Assembly (NCBI GenBank): GCA_910578815.1
Contig: CAJTSE010000013.1
Location: 40,297-104,296 of the forward strand
DNA from: an uncultured Acetatifactor sp.
Lineage (GTDB): Bacteria > Bacillota > Clostridia > Lachnospirales > Lachnospiraceae
Length of the DNA: 64,000 nucleotides
Reading direction: 5' to 3'
Shown: piece after piece, positions 25,975-34,827 of the stretch
How positions within the stretch are numbered: the stretch's first letter is position 1
Layout: each line of letters begins with the position of its first letter
Translations under genes and position numbers: made by a program
The notes under the pieces: model-generated
Database searches by the model: none
What the model was told of the DNA's origin: nothing
The model's input: only the letters and a program-made list of their open reading frames with translations

Positions 25975-27099
25975 CACACTTGTCAGCTCCAAAATCTCCG
26001 GGCTCTGATACACCCGCACGTAGTCCACTTGATATTCCACGGGAAAATAAGAGTCATCCGTCCCTCTCGCGCCGCCCCAGTCTCCGCCGAAAGCAAGATT
26101 AAAGATCAGGAAAAAGTCCCTGTCAAAGGGCCAAATTTCACAGGTAGGCCGCTGACTGTAGTCAAAGGGATCATAAATAAACTTTTCTTCCCCGTCAATG
26201 CTGAAAATCATCTTGTCAGGAAGCCATTCCACCCCGTATGTATGGAAATCCTCACTGACTCCCGCCGTAGGGAAGCTCTTGCCCTTTCCCTGACCGCCGT
26301 GATACTTCTCGGTATGTACCGTCTCCACAATCACATCCTGATCAAAGCCCACATGCTCCATAATGTCAATTTCACCGGACTTGGGCCAGCCGCCGTAAGC
26401 GGAATCCGTGGGCATCATCCAAAATGCCGGCCAGGTACCCAGACCGGAGGGCAGCTTTAAAGAGGCTTCCACCTTACAGTAGGTCCAATCCCCCTTGCCC
26501 CGGCTCACCAGTCTGGTGGAGGTATACTGTCCGTCCTCTTCCTTCCTGAGTTCGATGGTCATCAGGCCGTCCGCCACCGTCACGTTATCCCCGGCGGTAT
26601 AATTCTGCAGCTCGTGGTTTCCCCAGCCGCCGGCTCCCGTCTCATAGCTCCACTTTTCCGGGTCCGGCTCCCCCTCATAATCAAATTCATCGGACCAGAC
26701 CAACTCATAGGTCAGGCTTTCTCGGTCATAGGTAAAGCCCGCCGCCTTGGCTTCCTTTTCCGGGGGCTGTTCATTGGGATCCACATAGGCACCGGACAGG
26801 GAACTTCCTACCCGGTAACCGCCTTCATTCTTCTCCACCCCGCCGAACTCTCCTGCACTGCTGCCATCGGTACTGCCTTTCCCGGCAGAGCCGTCGGTAT
26901 CGGCGGAATCCGACGCGCCGCCCGCATCTTTTGCCGCTCCGTCAGCTCCCGCAATCCCGCTCCCATCCCCGGACATCTGCCCGTTTTCCACTTCCGGGCC
27001 CGCCGGACCGCCACAGCCTGCCAGGGCCAGCGCCAGCGCTGCTGCCAGAATTCTTGTTTTTAATCTCTTTTTATGCAAATCCATACCTCGCAAATCCAT
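25954..27099 (-). CDS. GH16 beta-glucanase, lipoprotein
   Basis: About 381 residues. A lipoprotein signal peptide (KKRLKTRILAAALALALAGC, lipidated Cys at residue 29) is followed by a disordered Gly/Ser/Asp linker to about residue 105 and a GH16 domain with E243, D245 and E248 in GEIDIMEH, preceded by GTWPAFWMMP. It would be anchored outside the membrane and cut beta-1,3 or mixed-linkage glucan into importable pieces. The N-terminal region holds an exact 15-base tandem duplication that gives two GAGG-ATG pairs (ATG at 27099 and 27084); either may be used, and the frame extends further to 27171. The last codons lie in the repeated hairpin element. Confidence 0.87.
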   Translation of the reverse strand: MDLRGMDLHKKRLKTRILAAALALALAGCGGPAGPEVENGQMSGDGSGIAGADGAAKDAGGASDSADTDGSAGKGSTDGSSAGEFGGVEKNEGGYRVGSSLSGAYVDPNEQPPEKEAKAAGFTYDRESLTYELVWSDEFDYEGEPDPEKWSYETGAGGWGNHELQNYTAGDNVTVADGLMTIELRKEEDGQYTSTRLVSRGKGDWTYCKVEASLKLPSGLGTWPAFWMMPTDSAYGGWPKSGEIDIMEHVGFDQDVIVETVHTEKYHGGQGKGKSFPTAGVSEDFHTYGVEWLPDKMIFSIDGEEKFIYDPFDYSQRPTCEIWPFDRDFFLIFNLAFGGDWGGARGTDDSYFPVEYQVDYVRVYQSPEILELTSVKGEKIF

Positions 27100-27104
27100 A
27101 CCTC
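27075..27104 (-). repeat. 15-bp tandem duplication of ribosome site and start codon
   Basis: The unit GAGGTATGGATTTGC occurs twice back to back (27104-27090 and 27089-27075 read leftward), repeating the ribosome-site remnant, the ATG and two codons in frame. Confidence 0.9.
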
Positions 27105-27196
27105 CGCCAGCTATGATTCCGCTCCGCGGAATCCCGCAATTCAGGTCCAGCAAGCTGGCCTGTAAAAGCACCCCTATGCTGTTTACAGCACATTGT

Positions 27197-27502
27197 TTAC
27201 CATACTGTGGTATCCGGGCTCATACCCTGCTGCTCCCAGGTGGGCTTAAATACACCGTCTTTGTTCAAATCATCCATCTTTCCCTTCATAATCTTACAGC
27301 CGTCTCCGTCATCTGCAGAGCATCCCTCACAGCCCCGTCTGACGATTACCGATTCCTGATCCATTCCGAGCGTATAAGCATTCGGCCTGTGCCAGACTCC
27401 CTGCATATACTGGCTTTGACACACGATCGCGCCGCTGGCTGCATAAACACCTTCACACAAATCCGTTGCTCCGATTACTTCCGGTTTCTTATAATCTCTC
27501 AT
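27197..27502 (-). CDS. 101-residue cysteine-containing protein of unknown function
   Basis: No family recognised with certainty. It begins MRDYKKPEVIGATDLCEGVY and continues AASGAIVCQSQ, then has a CEGCSADDGDGC cluster; cysteines are at residues 16, 28, 58, 61 and 69. There is no signal peptide or membrane segment. Short proteins opening with YxKP and an EGVYAASG-like motif look familiar to me from Lachnospiraceae, but I cannot verify that. A strong ribosome site (AAGGAGAG, about seven bases before ATG) and its position inside the glucan operon, between a permease gene and the lipoprotein GH16 gene, argue that it is a real gene. A secreted or modified peptide, or a metal-binding protein, are both possible. 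Confidence 0.72.
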   Translation of the reverse strand: MRDYKKPEVIGATDLCEGVYAASGAIVCQSQYMQGVWHRPNAYTLGMDQESVIVRRGCEGCSADDGDGCKIMKGKMDDLNKDGVFKPTWEQQGMSPDTTVW

Positions 27503-27549
27503 GTTTAATCTCTCCTTATCCTCTTGGACAGTTAGATTCTCTTTCCGCT

Positions 27550-28494
27550 CTATTCGCCGGTAATTCCCGTATTCTCAATGCCCTGTATGAACTGCTTCTG
27601 CACGAAGGCATATAAGATCAGCAGCGGCGAAATAGAAATCAGCGTAGCCGCCATCTTATAGGCCTCGTTCAACTTAAATGCGCCGCCCTGGGCGGAAACA
27701 AGACTGTCAAACTCACTGTTGAACATATTCAGTTTCGCCGGCAGCAGCTCAATGTTGTTCCGCATCAATGTACCTGTGATGTAGGTCTCGTTCCAGTTCC
27801 ACACAAAGGAAAACAGGAACACTACCAGAATCGTAGTAGCCGACATCTTGACCACGATAAACCAGAAGACCTTCATGGCGGATGCGCCGTCGATCTGTGC
27901 GGCTTCGTCCAGCACTCTGGGGATCATGTTAAATGCAGTGTAAAACACCAGGATCAACACCGTGGAGTAAACACCCTGTCCCAACAGCGCCATCATGGCC
28001 TGAGGAAGCGCCGTTCCAATTAACTGGATGGCCGTAACTTCCTGGGCTGTAACGAACATCATCAGCCTGGGCACCATGGTCACAGGCGTGGGAACAATGA
28101 ATGCCAGCACAATCATCACGAACCAGAATTTCTTAAACTTGAAGTCATACCGGGAAAGGGCAAAACCCGTCAATGCAGACACAAGCGTCTGCGCCACCGC
28201 CATCCCCGCCGACCACAAAATGGTATTACGCAGTGTAGGTCCCACCTTCAGCACGTTGGAAGCTACCTTTAAGTTGTTCAGTGACAAACTTCTGGGCAGC
28301 CAGTTCACGGAAGGGTCGATTATGTCCTCCGCCGACATAAAGGTCTTGGCAACGATCTCAAAAATTGGCTCCAGATACACAAATCCCACACAGATCAGCA
28401 CAAAGTAGATCGCAAACCTGGCAATGCGGTTACGCCACCATTTAAAATCGTGCCTGACCTTTACTTTGTTTTTGTTTTTTGCCTTACTTACCAT
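27550..28494 (-). CDS. Sugar ABC transporter permease (MalG-like)
   Basis: 314 residues with six hydrophobic segments and the EAA loop EAAQIDGASAMKVFWFIVVK, the contact for the ATPase, near residue 200. It belongs to the carbohydrate (CUT1) importer permeases. It overlaps the paired MalF-like gene by 7 bases, so the two form one heterodimer. No ATPase gene is present in the operon; a shared MsmK-type ATPase elsewhere is the usual solution in Gram-positive bacteria (inference). The substrate is probably a beta-glucan oligosaccharide from context. This is the second of two permease pairs in the operon and lies next to DUF5696 rather than directly beside a binding protein. Confidence 0.88.
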   Translation of the reverse strand: MVSKAKNKNKVKVRHDFKWWRNRIARFAIYFVLICVGFVYLEPIFEIVAKTFMSAEDIIDPSVNWLPRSLSLNNLKVASNVLKVGPTLRNTILWSAGMAVAQTLVSALTGFALSRYDFKFKKFWFVMIVLAFIVPTPVTMVPRLMMFVTAQEVTAIQLIGTALPQAMMALLGQGVYSTVLILVFYTAFNMIPRVLDEAAQIDGASAMKVFWFIVVKMSATTILVVFLFSFVWNWNETYITGTLMRNNIELLPAKLNMFNSEFDSLVSAQGGAFKLNEAYKMAATLISISPLLILYAFVQKQFIQGIENTGITGE

Positions 28495-29447
28495 ATGTCC
28501 CGCCTCCTTGGCTGTCTCTCCCTAAAGATCAGGCATCCCAGCCCGATGATGATTAAAACGATGATACAGTAAATCCAGGAATAGGTAGCGGCAAAGCCAA
28601 ATCCACCGTTGGTATTGGCTGTAGCCGTCTTGATCAACGCATAAATTGCACTGGTATCATAGGTCCCCAGCTGAGCGATGGTAAAAATCGTAGCCACCAG
28701 CGCCGTAGGCTTAATCATGGGAATCGTGATCTTCCAGAGGATCTGCCATTCGTTGGCCATGTCGATTTTTGCCGCTTCATACAGAGATCCGTTTATACGC
28801 TGCAGCCCGCTGACAAACAGGACAATGGGAATGCCCGTAAACCACAGGATCATCGTCAGCTGATCAAACACATTCCCCATAAACCCTGCAATCTTGGGAG
28901 AATAACTGCGGATCATCTCCAGAATAAAAACCCCTTCATATCCGCCGTTCATGCCCTGCGCCATCTGCACCGCCTCATCCGCCTGATCCAGAATCTGACT
29001 CATTACAGGGCCGGACATAATAATCACCGGCAGGAAGTAAATGGTCCTCATCAGTCCCTTGCCCACCTCGATCTTGTTCAGCAGATAAGCCATAAAGAAG
29101 GACACAATGATAATCACAAAAGTATAGGGCACCACCATGGCGATAAACGCACCCAGCGCCGGCACAAACTCCGTATTCCGGAAGAACGCCGTATAATAAT
29201 TGCTGCCTCCGGCAAAGGTGATGTCATAACCCGTGACGTTGGTGCTCACATTGCAGAAGCTTAAGGCAATGGTAGCGCCGAAGGGAATCAGGGTAAAGAC
29301 TACAAACCCGATGATCCAGGGAAGCATGAACCCATAGCCCAGGCGGTTTTGGCGCTTCTCATAGCTGGGAGCCCGCCTGCCCCTGCGTAGTGAAATTTCT
29401 TTCACGGCCTTTTCCTTCACTGCCTTTTTTCCAGCCTTTTCAGCCAT
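28488..29447 (-). CDS. Sugar ABC transporter permease (MalF-like)
   Basis: 319 residues. A Lys/Arg-rich cytoplasmic start (about 35 residues) precedes six membrane segments. The EAA loop reads EAAKIDMANEWQILWKITIP, where the normally invariant Gly after Asp is replaced by Met. It pairs with the MalG-like permease at 27550 (7-base overlap) and overlaps the DUF5696 gene by 8 bases, so the genes are translationally coupled. Together with the other permease pair at 33920-35739 this gives two importers in one operon, without a dedicated ATPase. The specificity cannot be read from the permease sequence. Confidence 0.88.
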   Translation of the reverse strand: MAEKAGKKAVKEKAVKEISLRRGRRAPSYEKRQNRLGYGFMLPWIIGFVVFTLIPFGATIALSFCNVSTNVTGYDITFAGGSNYYTAFFRNTEFVPALGAFIAMVVPYTFVIIIVSFFMAYLLNKIEVGKGLMRTIYFLPVIIMSGPVMSQILDQADEAVQMAQGMNGGYEGVFILEMIRSYSPKIAGFMGNVFDQLTMILWFTGIPIVLFVSGLQRINGSLYEAAKIDMANEWQILWKITIPMIKPTALVATIFTIAQLGTYDTSAIYALIKTATANTNGGFGFAATYSWIYCIIVLIIIGLGCLIFRERQPRRRDIW

Positions 29448-31872
29448 TGCTCACACCTCCTTTTCCAGAGTCTCCTGTCACCGCTGCACTCTCCGGCGCA
29501 ACGGTAATTCCCTGATAGGTTACTTCGTTTTCCGTATAATTGATAATGACATACCTGGTATCAGAGCCTTTCTGATAGGTATTGATTACCACCCCGTTCT
29601 CCGGCACATATCTGTAGGTCCATTCATAACCCTGAACCTGACTTAAAACCTCGTTCACCGTCCCGTACACCTGCCCGATCAGTTCCTCATACAGCGAGTA
29701 TTCCGTGGAATAGTAATTCGCGGAAAAGGTATCCGCCAGCTTATAGGAAGGCTCTCTGGAAAGGATAAAGGAGGGTGAAATATTGTAATCTATCATTCTT
29801 AAAATGCTGTCCTGGGTATAAAAGGAGAAGTTCGCATAAGGAGCGTACAGTTCCATGGTCCCATGCAGCACCATCTCCAGGAAAGGCACCGAATCCGTCT
29901 CAAATACATACTGGGAGCTTCCCACAGGGATCTGTAGATAACGGTCCGTATACTTCCAAAGGTAACTGTGCGGATTTTCCAGGTTTAACAGCATCTCTCC
30001 GTTTACCTTTTCCAGCGTGTCCCTGTACAGCGCCGCCGCATCCGTAAGGCTGGTCACCACCCCGTCCCTGCTCCAGTTGGAGGTAAGCACGTGGGGCATT
30101 TCCGCCAGGGTCAGACTGCCCGCATAATCTGAGGTCTTGTCTGCCAGAGTTTTAATCCAGGACGCTGCCTTCGTGGGCGTGGCATAACTGAACAGACTGG
30201 TGGGCACGTTCTCCGGCAGGATCGCCTCCTTGTCGATGCTTAAGTACCAGTTGCTGATACATCTCACTGCCGTGTTATAGTAATTGATCATATCCTTGTT
30301 GATGGTGATCACATCTCTGGAAAAGGAAATATCCACTCCCTTTTCCCGGAAGTCCTGAATCAGGCCCTTAAAATCACCCTTACTGCCGATGGCTCCGGAA
30401 AAGCTCATCTTATAGGGCTTGGAAAGGCTCTCCCCCTTCTTCTGCCAGCCGATCAGCCCGGAATTGATATTGGTAATCCCCTTGGCCATCACCTGATTCA
30501 AAATGTCCTCCACGTCCTTTGCCGTCGTTACCTGGACCTGGGTATTGCCCACAATCCCGCTCTTGGAATCCGCCATGATAAAATCCAGGCGCAGGGGAAT
30601 GTCTCCAGCCTGTGCCCCAAGGGGTGTCAGCTCGCCGGTCGCAATCAGATATTCCCTGTAAGCCCTGGCCATGCCGGTATAATCCGCTGCCGGCGTGCCG
30701 TCGCTGCCGTCTCCAAACAGAAAGGCATAGGTCATATCAATGTCATACTGATAAATCTCATCCATCTGCTTAAAGAAACCGCTTCCCTTTTCGTCGTAAA
30801 GCTGATAGTAGTTAATGTTCAGCTCAAATCTGGGATAAGCCCAGGTGTAGGTAGTGCCTCTGGTGCCGTCGGGATTGACGATGATCTCCATATACTCCGC
30901 ACCCTGATTGGCCCAGGCCGCAAAGGCCATCTGCCCGTCTCCGTGGGCAATGCCGAACACCGGCATCACCGGCTCCTTCACGGGAACATCGTCATAATAA
31001 GCAAAATTGTAATAGGTCTCCGTGGCATAATCCTTTCCGTACACATCCCCCACATAAGAATTGAAGGTGGAGGTATTGTCCACAAAACGGATCAGGCTGC
31101 CGCTGCCGTCCGGTACCAGCACATAGCCCGGCACCCGGTAATTATCCACCGTTTCCCACTCCAGGGTCTCCGGATTCATCACGTTCATCCGTCCGCCGCT
31201 GGCTCCCAGAAAGGGCGTAATATCAATGGCTGCCAGCTTGTTCAAGCCGGTCCCGCTCATCTCGCCATGGGGAATATAATAATCCACACTGTCCTCTCCC
31301 AATGTCAGGTAGGCCTTGATCTGTACGTCGATGCCGGTGAAATGAATGTCCAGACAGTATTTCCCCTCTGTCACCTTGCTTAAAACCGACTCCACGCCGG
31401 ATTCCGAAGCCGAGGACAGATACTTGATCTTGTCGCTCTCATAGTACTCCACCGTAATCAGGGAATTGGCAATGCCCACATAGGTAGCGTTTAAGTCATC
31501 CGGATAGCTTTCCGCCGCTGCCAGAATTTCCGCCGCCTGCGCATCCGCCTTCTCCAAAGCCTTCACTGCATCCTTCACGTCGCCGGAGAAAGGCAGGTCC
31601 GCCCCGGTCTTGATGCAGAAGCCCGTCTGCTTGTCAACGATAGCCAGAATATCCCGATCCTCCCGCCAGTAATACCTGACCGTCCCGGTCTCTGACAGAA
31701 GCTCATAATCCGAATATTCCTCCGGCGTATATTCCGCCTTTTCCGGCGCCACCTTCGTATCCCTGTTGGTAGGCACATAGGCCTGTGCGCTGATAGAAGC
31801 TGACCCGACACTGCCCGCAAGGACCAGAGCCGCCAGACTCCGAATAATTCTCTTTCCTTTCTTATAAGACAT
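29440..31872 (-). CDS. DUF5696 domain secreted protein
   Basis: 810 residues. A signal peptide (RIIRSLAALVLAGSVGSASISAQA) is followed by a large extracytoplasmic region with no terminal membrane anchor. It matches uncharacterised Lachnospiraceae and Paenibacillus-type proteins annotated DUF5696, which are found beside sugar ABC permeases and YIP1 proteins. An N-terminal beta-rich half (for example LAIVDKQTGFCIKTG, YVLVPDGSGSLI) and a C-terminal half with features of a TIM-barrel-like enzyme (GLIGWQKKG, DISFSRDVI) are suggestive of a carbohydrate-active fold, but no catalytic residues can be assigned. It overlaps the YIP1 gene by 11 bases and the permease gene by 8. Confidence 0.82.
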   Translation of the reverse strand: MSYKKGKRIIRSLAALVLAGSVGSASISAQAYVPTNRDTKVAPEKAEYTPEEYSDYELLSETGTVRYYWREDRDILAIVDKQTGFCIKTGADLPFSGDVKDAVKALEKADAQAAEILAAAESYPDDLNATYVGIANSLITVEYYESDKIKYLSSASESGVESVLSKVTEGKYCLDIHFTGIDVQIKAYLTLGEDSVDYYIPHGEMSGTGLNKLAAIDITPFLGASGGRMNVMNPETLEWETVDNYRVPGYVLVPDGSGSLIRFVDNTSTFNSYVGDVYGKDYATETYYNFAYYDDVPVKEPVMPVFGIAHGDGQMAFAAWANQGAEYMEIIVNPDGTRGTTYTWAYPRFELNINYYQLYDEKGSGFFKQMDEIYQYDIDMTYAFLFGDGSDGTPAADYTGMARAYREYLIATGELTPLGAQAGDIPLRLDFIMADSKSGIVGNTQVQVTTAKDVEDILNQVMAKGITNINSGLIGWQKKGESLSKPYKMSFSGAIGSKGDFKGLIQDFREKGVDISFSRDVITINKDMINYYNTAVRCISNWYLSIDKEAILPENVPTSLFSYATPTKAASWIKTLADKTSDYAGSLTLAEMPHVLTSNWSRDGVVTSLTDAAALYRDTLEKVNGEMLLNLENPHSYLWKYTDRYLQIPVGSSQYVFETDSVPFLEMVLHGTMELYAPYANFSFYTQDSILRMIDYNISPSFILSREPSYKLADTFSANYYSTEYSLYEELIGQVYGTVNEVLSQVQGYEWTYRYVPENGVVINTYQKGSDTRYVIINYTENEVTYQGITVAPESAAVTGDSGKGGVSNG

Positions 31873-33904
31873 TCTGAATCATCTCCTTTCCCACTGAGGC
31901 GAGGAAGGAATACAGGCTATCCCACATAATGGAGATAATGATTCCGATCACCGCCACGATGATCATAAACACGACCGTCAGGAGGATACTTTTCACAGTC
32001 TCCCCAAAGGTATAATCGTGTACCGTCTGCAGCCCCAGGAAGATGGTAATCACGCTCCAGGTGATGCCGATGATCAGCACGATGGTCAACAGGAACGCTT
32101 CATTATAGGTCAGCACATAGGAGACCACTGTCACGATCAAAAGTGAAATCATGGCCGGCATCAGCCCGTAAGCGGGAATCATGTAGATCTGCTTAAAGGT
32201 GCCGTCGCCGTCGTTGATGCTGGTCACCAGGTAGTTACAGATGATAAACAGGCCCAGCAGGATAAAGAAGCCCAGCACGATGGAGCCGATGTCCATATCC
32301 TCCACCTTCACATTTTGATAGATAAAGCCCTTTAAGGTCTTAAACGCCATAAAATCCAGGAAAAACAACGCATAAATCACTGTGGCTGAAAGCACGGAGC
32401 CCTGCCTGTACTTACGGATTTCATAATAATTGTCCATGGGATGTCTGGGCGTCTTTAAAGCATAAATAATATCCTTCAGCACCGGCAGATTTTTTACCTT
32501 CTCTCCCGCCTGCTTCCTTGCTGCTGCAATATGTCCGCCCCGTTTCCCGTCAATGATACCGATGACTTTCTTTAGGACAAGCAGGACGATCACAACAATC
32601 AGAATGGGCCCCAGCCACTTCTGCAGCCACTTATTCCTTACCTCCCAGAAGCTCTGGGAATAAAAATCCTTATTGTTGGCCACCTTGAAATGCTCCAGGG
32701 AAGCCTCATAATCCTCCGCGTGAAGATAAGCCTTTCCTACCCCGTTATGAGCCAGGATAGACATCTGGTTTAATTTCAGCACCTGATTCCATTTCTCCAT
32801 GGCTTCGTCGTAGCGGCCTTCTTCATAAAGATCCATGGCCGCATAGACCGTCTGCGCATATTCCGTGGGCTTAAAAGATTGCAGATACCCCTTGCTGCCG
32901 TCCACTGCCCAAACGTTTCCGTCCCTGTCCACCGCAATGGAGGGAAGGGTGGTAAAAAGTCCGGAAATATCAACGGTGGTCACGTAAGAGCCAAAGCTGA
33001 AAATTTCTTCCCCGTTCTTGGAATAAATATTGATATATCCTTCTGCAGAACAGGTATAAATCAAGCCGCTGTCGTCCACATACAAATCCGTCAGCGTATC
33101 GTAAGACCATACATTGGATTTGAACATATTGCCGCCGTTGGTGCTGTGCTTTTTCATCCCGTTTTTATGGGTTCCGCTGGTGGCTGTGTACACGATGCCG
33201 CTACGGTCCACAAACACGTTTGTGAAAACCGTGGGATTAATGTCCACCAGGTTTGCCAGCTGGGCCCTGGTGAAAATCATCTGCTGCAGCCTCTGGGCAA
33301 AGGTCAGATCCGCGTCATTTACCGCAAAGTACCCCAGAAACTCTCCCGTTTTCGCCAGCTGGATCACACCGTTATAAACGCCCTCGCCGATCAGGTATAC
33401 GTTCCCGCCGCCGTCCACAGCCACGCGCTTTGGCTCGTAGTTGGTATCCGCAAAGATGGGCGCATCCGGCCTTCCCAGCTTTCCCTTAAGCTCAAAGTCC
33501 GCGTCAAATATCAATACCGCCTTGGCGCCGGAGTCCGCCACATAAATATCCCCGTCCTCCGTCACATAAACGCCTCTGGGCGCCGTAAACTCATCGCTTA
33601 CCAGCTCTGCCGTCACCTCTCCTCTGGCAATGTCATATTTCACGATGCGGCGGTTACCTGTATCCGCTATGTAAAGTATATTGTTCTCGTCGATAAACAG
33701 ATCTTCGGGAGCGGAAAGCCCCAGCTCCGTCACTGTCTTATCCGGCAGATAGGCATCCTGGGTCCGCACCCAGTAGCCGTTTTCGTCCGCCGCATAGGTG
33801 TAGGATGTGGCCTGATTTGCACTTACCCGCATGGGGAGCTGCAGCGTCAGACAGACAACAGCCAAAAGAAGCAGGCCCCGCCTTATTTTTCCATGTGTTC
33901 TCAT
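31862..33904 (-). CDS. YIP1 family membrane protein with NHL propeller and TPR
   Basis: 680 residues. Signal peptide (about 1-29), then an extracytoplasmic beta-propeller of NHL-type repeats (about 45-345; ILYIADTGNRRIVKYD, DIYVADSGAKAVLIFD), a TPR segment (about 350-420; YEEGRYDEAMEKWNQVLKLN), a membrane segment near 432-452, and a C-terminal YIP1 domain with about five membrane segments. The combination couples an outward-facing propeller to a membrane domain. It is encoded between the two importer permease pairs and overlaps DUF5696, so it is likely to work with them, perhaps as a scaffold or in surface handling of oligosaccharides. That role is inference; none is established. Confidence 0.82.
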   Translation of the reverse strand: MRTHGKIRRGLLLLAVVCLTLQLPMRVSANQATSYTYAADENGYWVRTQDAYLPDKTVTELGLSAPEDLFIDENNILYIADTGNRRIVKYDIARGEVTAELVSDEFTAPRGVYVTEDGDIYVADSGAKAVLIFDADFELKGKLGRPDAPIFADTNYEPKRVAVDGGGNVYLIGEGVYNGVIQLAKTGEFLGYFAVNDADLTFAQRLQQMIFTRAQLANLVDINPTVFTNVFVDRSGIVYTATSGTHKNGMKKHSTNGGNMFKSNVWSYDTLTDLYVDDSGLIYTCSAEGYINIYSKNGEEIFSFGSYVTTVDISGLFTTLPSIAVDRDGNVWAVDGSKGYLQSFKPTEYAQTVYAAMDLYEEGRYDEAMEKWNQVLKLNQMSILAHNGVGKAYLHAEDYEASLEHFKVANNKDFYSQSFWEVRNKWLQKWLGPILIVVIVLLVLKKVIGIIDGKRGGHIAAARKQAGEKVKNLPVLKDIIYALKTPRHPMDNYYEIRKYRQGSVLSATVIYALFFLDFMAFKTLKGFIYQNVKVEDMDIGSIVLGFFILLGLFIICNYLVTSINDGDGTFKQIYMIPAYGLMPAMISLLIVTVVSYVLTYNEAFLLTIVLIIGITWSVITIFLGLQTVHDYTFGETVKSILLTVVFMIIVAVIGIIISIMWDSLYSFLASVGKEMIQNVL

Positions 33905-33919
33905 CGCTATCCTCCCCTC

Positions 33920-34813
33920 CTACTTGATGCCGGAATGGCTCATGGTATTCATCACCTGAGACTGCATACAGATAAAGATCAGCAGATTCGGCAGGAACAA
34001 AAGCACGGACGCCGCCGCTGTCATGCCTGCCGCTGCAACGGTGTTGTTGGTGGACAGGGAATTCAGGTAATATGCCAGCGTTCGCATGGTATCATTGTTC
34101 ACATAATTATTGGATGCTTCCACCGCCATCCACACCTGCTGGAAGGTCAGCACCACCGACGTGGCAAGGGCCGGCCGGATCAGAGGTACAATAATCTTGC
34201 GCACAATGGTCAGCTCCTTGGCACCGTCCATGACCGCCGCCTCAATCAACGCATCCGGTATCTGGTCCGTAAACTGCTTCACCAGGAACAGGCCCACCGG
34301 CATAGCCGCCAAAGGAAGCACATGCACCAGCCAGGTATCCGTCAAGTTCAGCTTTACGATCACCAGGTATCTGGAAATAGCAACCGCAGTAGGCACAAAC
34401 ATCAGCGCCAGCTGGTTGATTTCAAATAAAACCGCCTTGCCCTTGAAATTCTTCTTGGCGAAGGTGTATGCCCCCAGGATGGTAATCACCAGATTCAGCA
34501 GCACCGTCAGCACCGTTACGATCACCGAATTCAGCAGATACCTGAGCATGGGCACTCCCGTGGTACTGGAGAGGGCAAAGAGGCTCTTAAAATTGTTCAT
34601 GGTCGGGTTACGGGCAATAATGTGGGGCGGGAAGGCAAACAGCTCGCCCAGGGGCATGAAAGCCCGGTTAATCAGCATAATCACCGGCAGGATCATGAAC
34701 AGCGACAGGGGCACAAGGATAATGTAAAACTTGAGCTGTCCCTTTGAAAAATGTCTGGGATTAATGCGGGAGCCCTGAAAGTTACCGCGTTTTTGCTTCT
34801 TTTTCCTACTCAT
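33920..34813 (-). CDS. Sugar ABC transporter permease (MalG-like), second pair
   Basis: 297 residues, six membrane segments after a basic N-terminus (MSRKKKQKRGNFQGSRINPR). The EAA loop is canonical: EAAVMDGAKELTIVRKIIVP. It is encoded 14 bases after its partner at 34828 and 15 bases before the YIP1 gene. The pair directly follows the large membrane-anchored binding protein (35742), with which it probably works. It belongs to the CUT1 carbohydrate importers. As elsewhere in this operon no ATPase gene is present. Confidence 0.9.
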   Translation of the reverse strand: MSRKKKQKRGNFQGSRINPRHFSKGQLKFYIILVPLSLFMILPVIMLINRAFMPLGELFAFPPHIIARNPTMNNFKSLFALSSTTGVPMLRYLLNSVIVTVLTVLLNLVITILGAYTFAKKNFKGKAVLFEINQLALMFVPTAVAISRYLVIVKLNLTDTWLVHVLPLAAMPVGLFLVKQFTDQIPDALIEAAVMDGAKELTIVRKIIVPLIRPALATSVVLTFQQVWMAVEASNNYVNNDTMRTLAYYLNSLSTNNTVAAAGMTAAASVLLFLPNLLIFICMQSQVMNTMSHSGIK

Positions 34814-34827
34814 TTATGCTCCCCCTT

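Noticed and set aside
32879..34429. 516-codon open frame on the plus strand
   Set aside because: It lies antisense to the YIP1 and permease genes, which have clear families, membrane segments and overlaps; no ribosome site or domain supports it.
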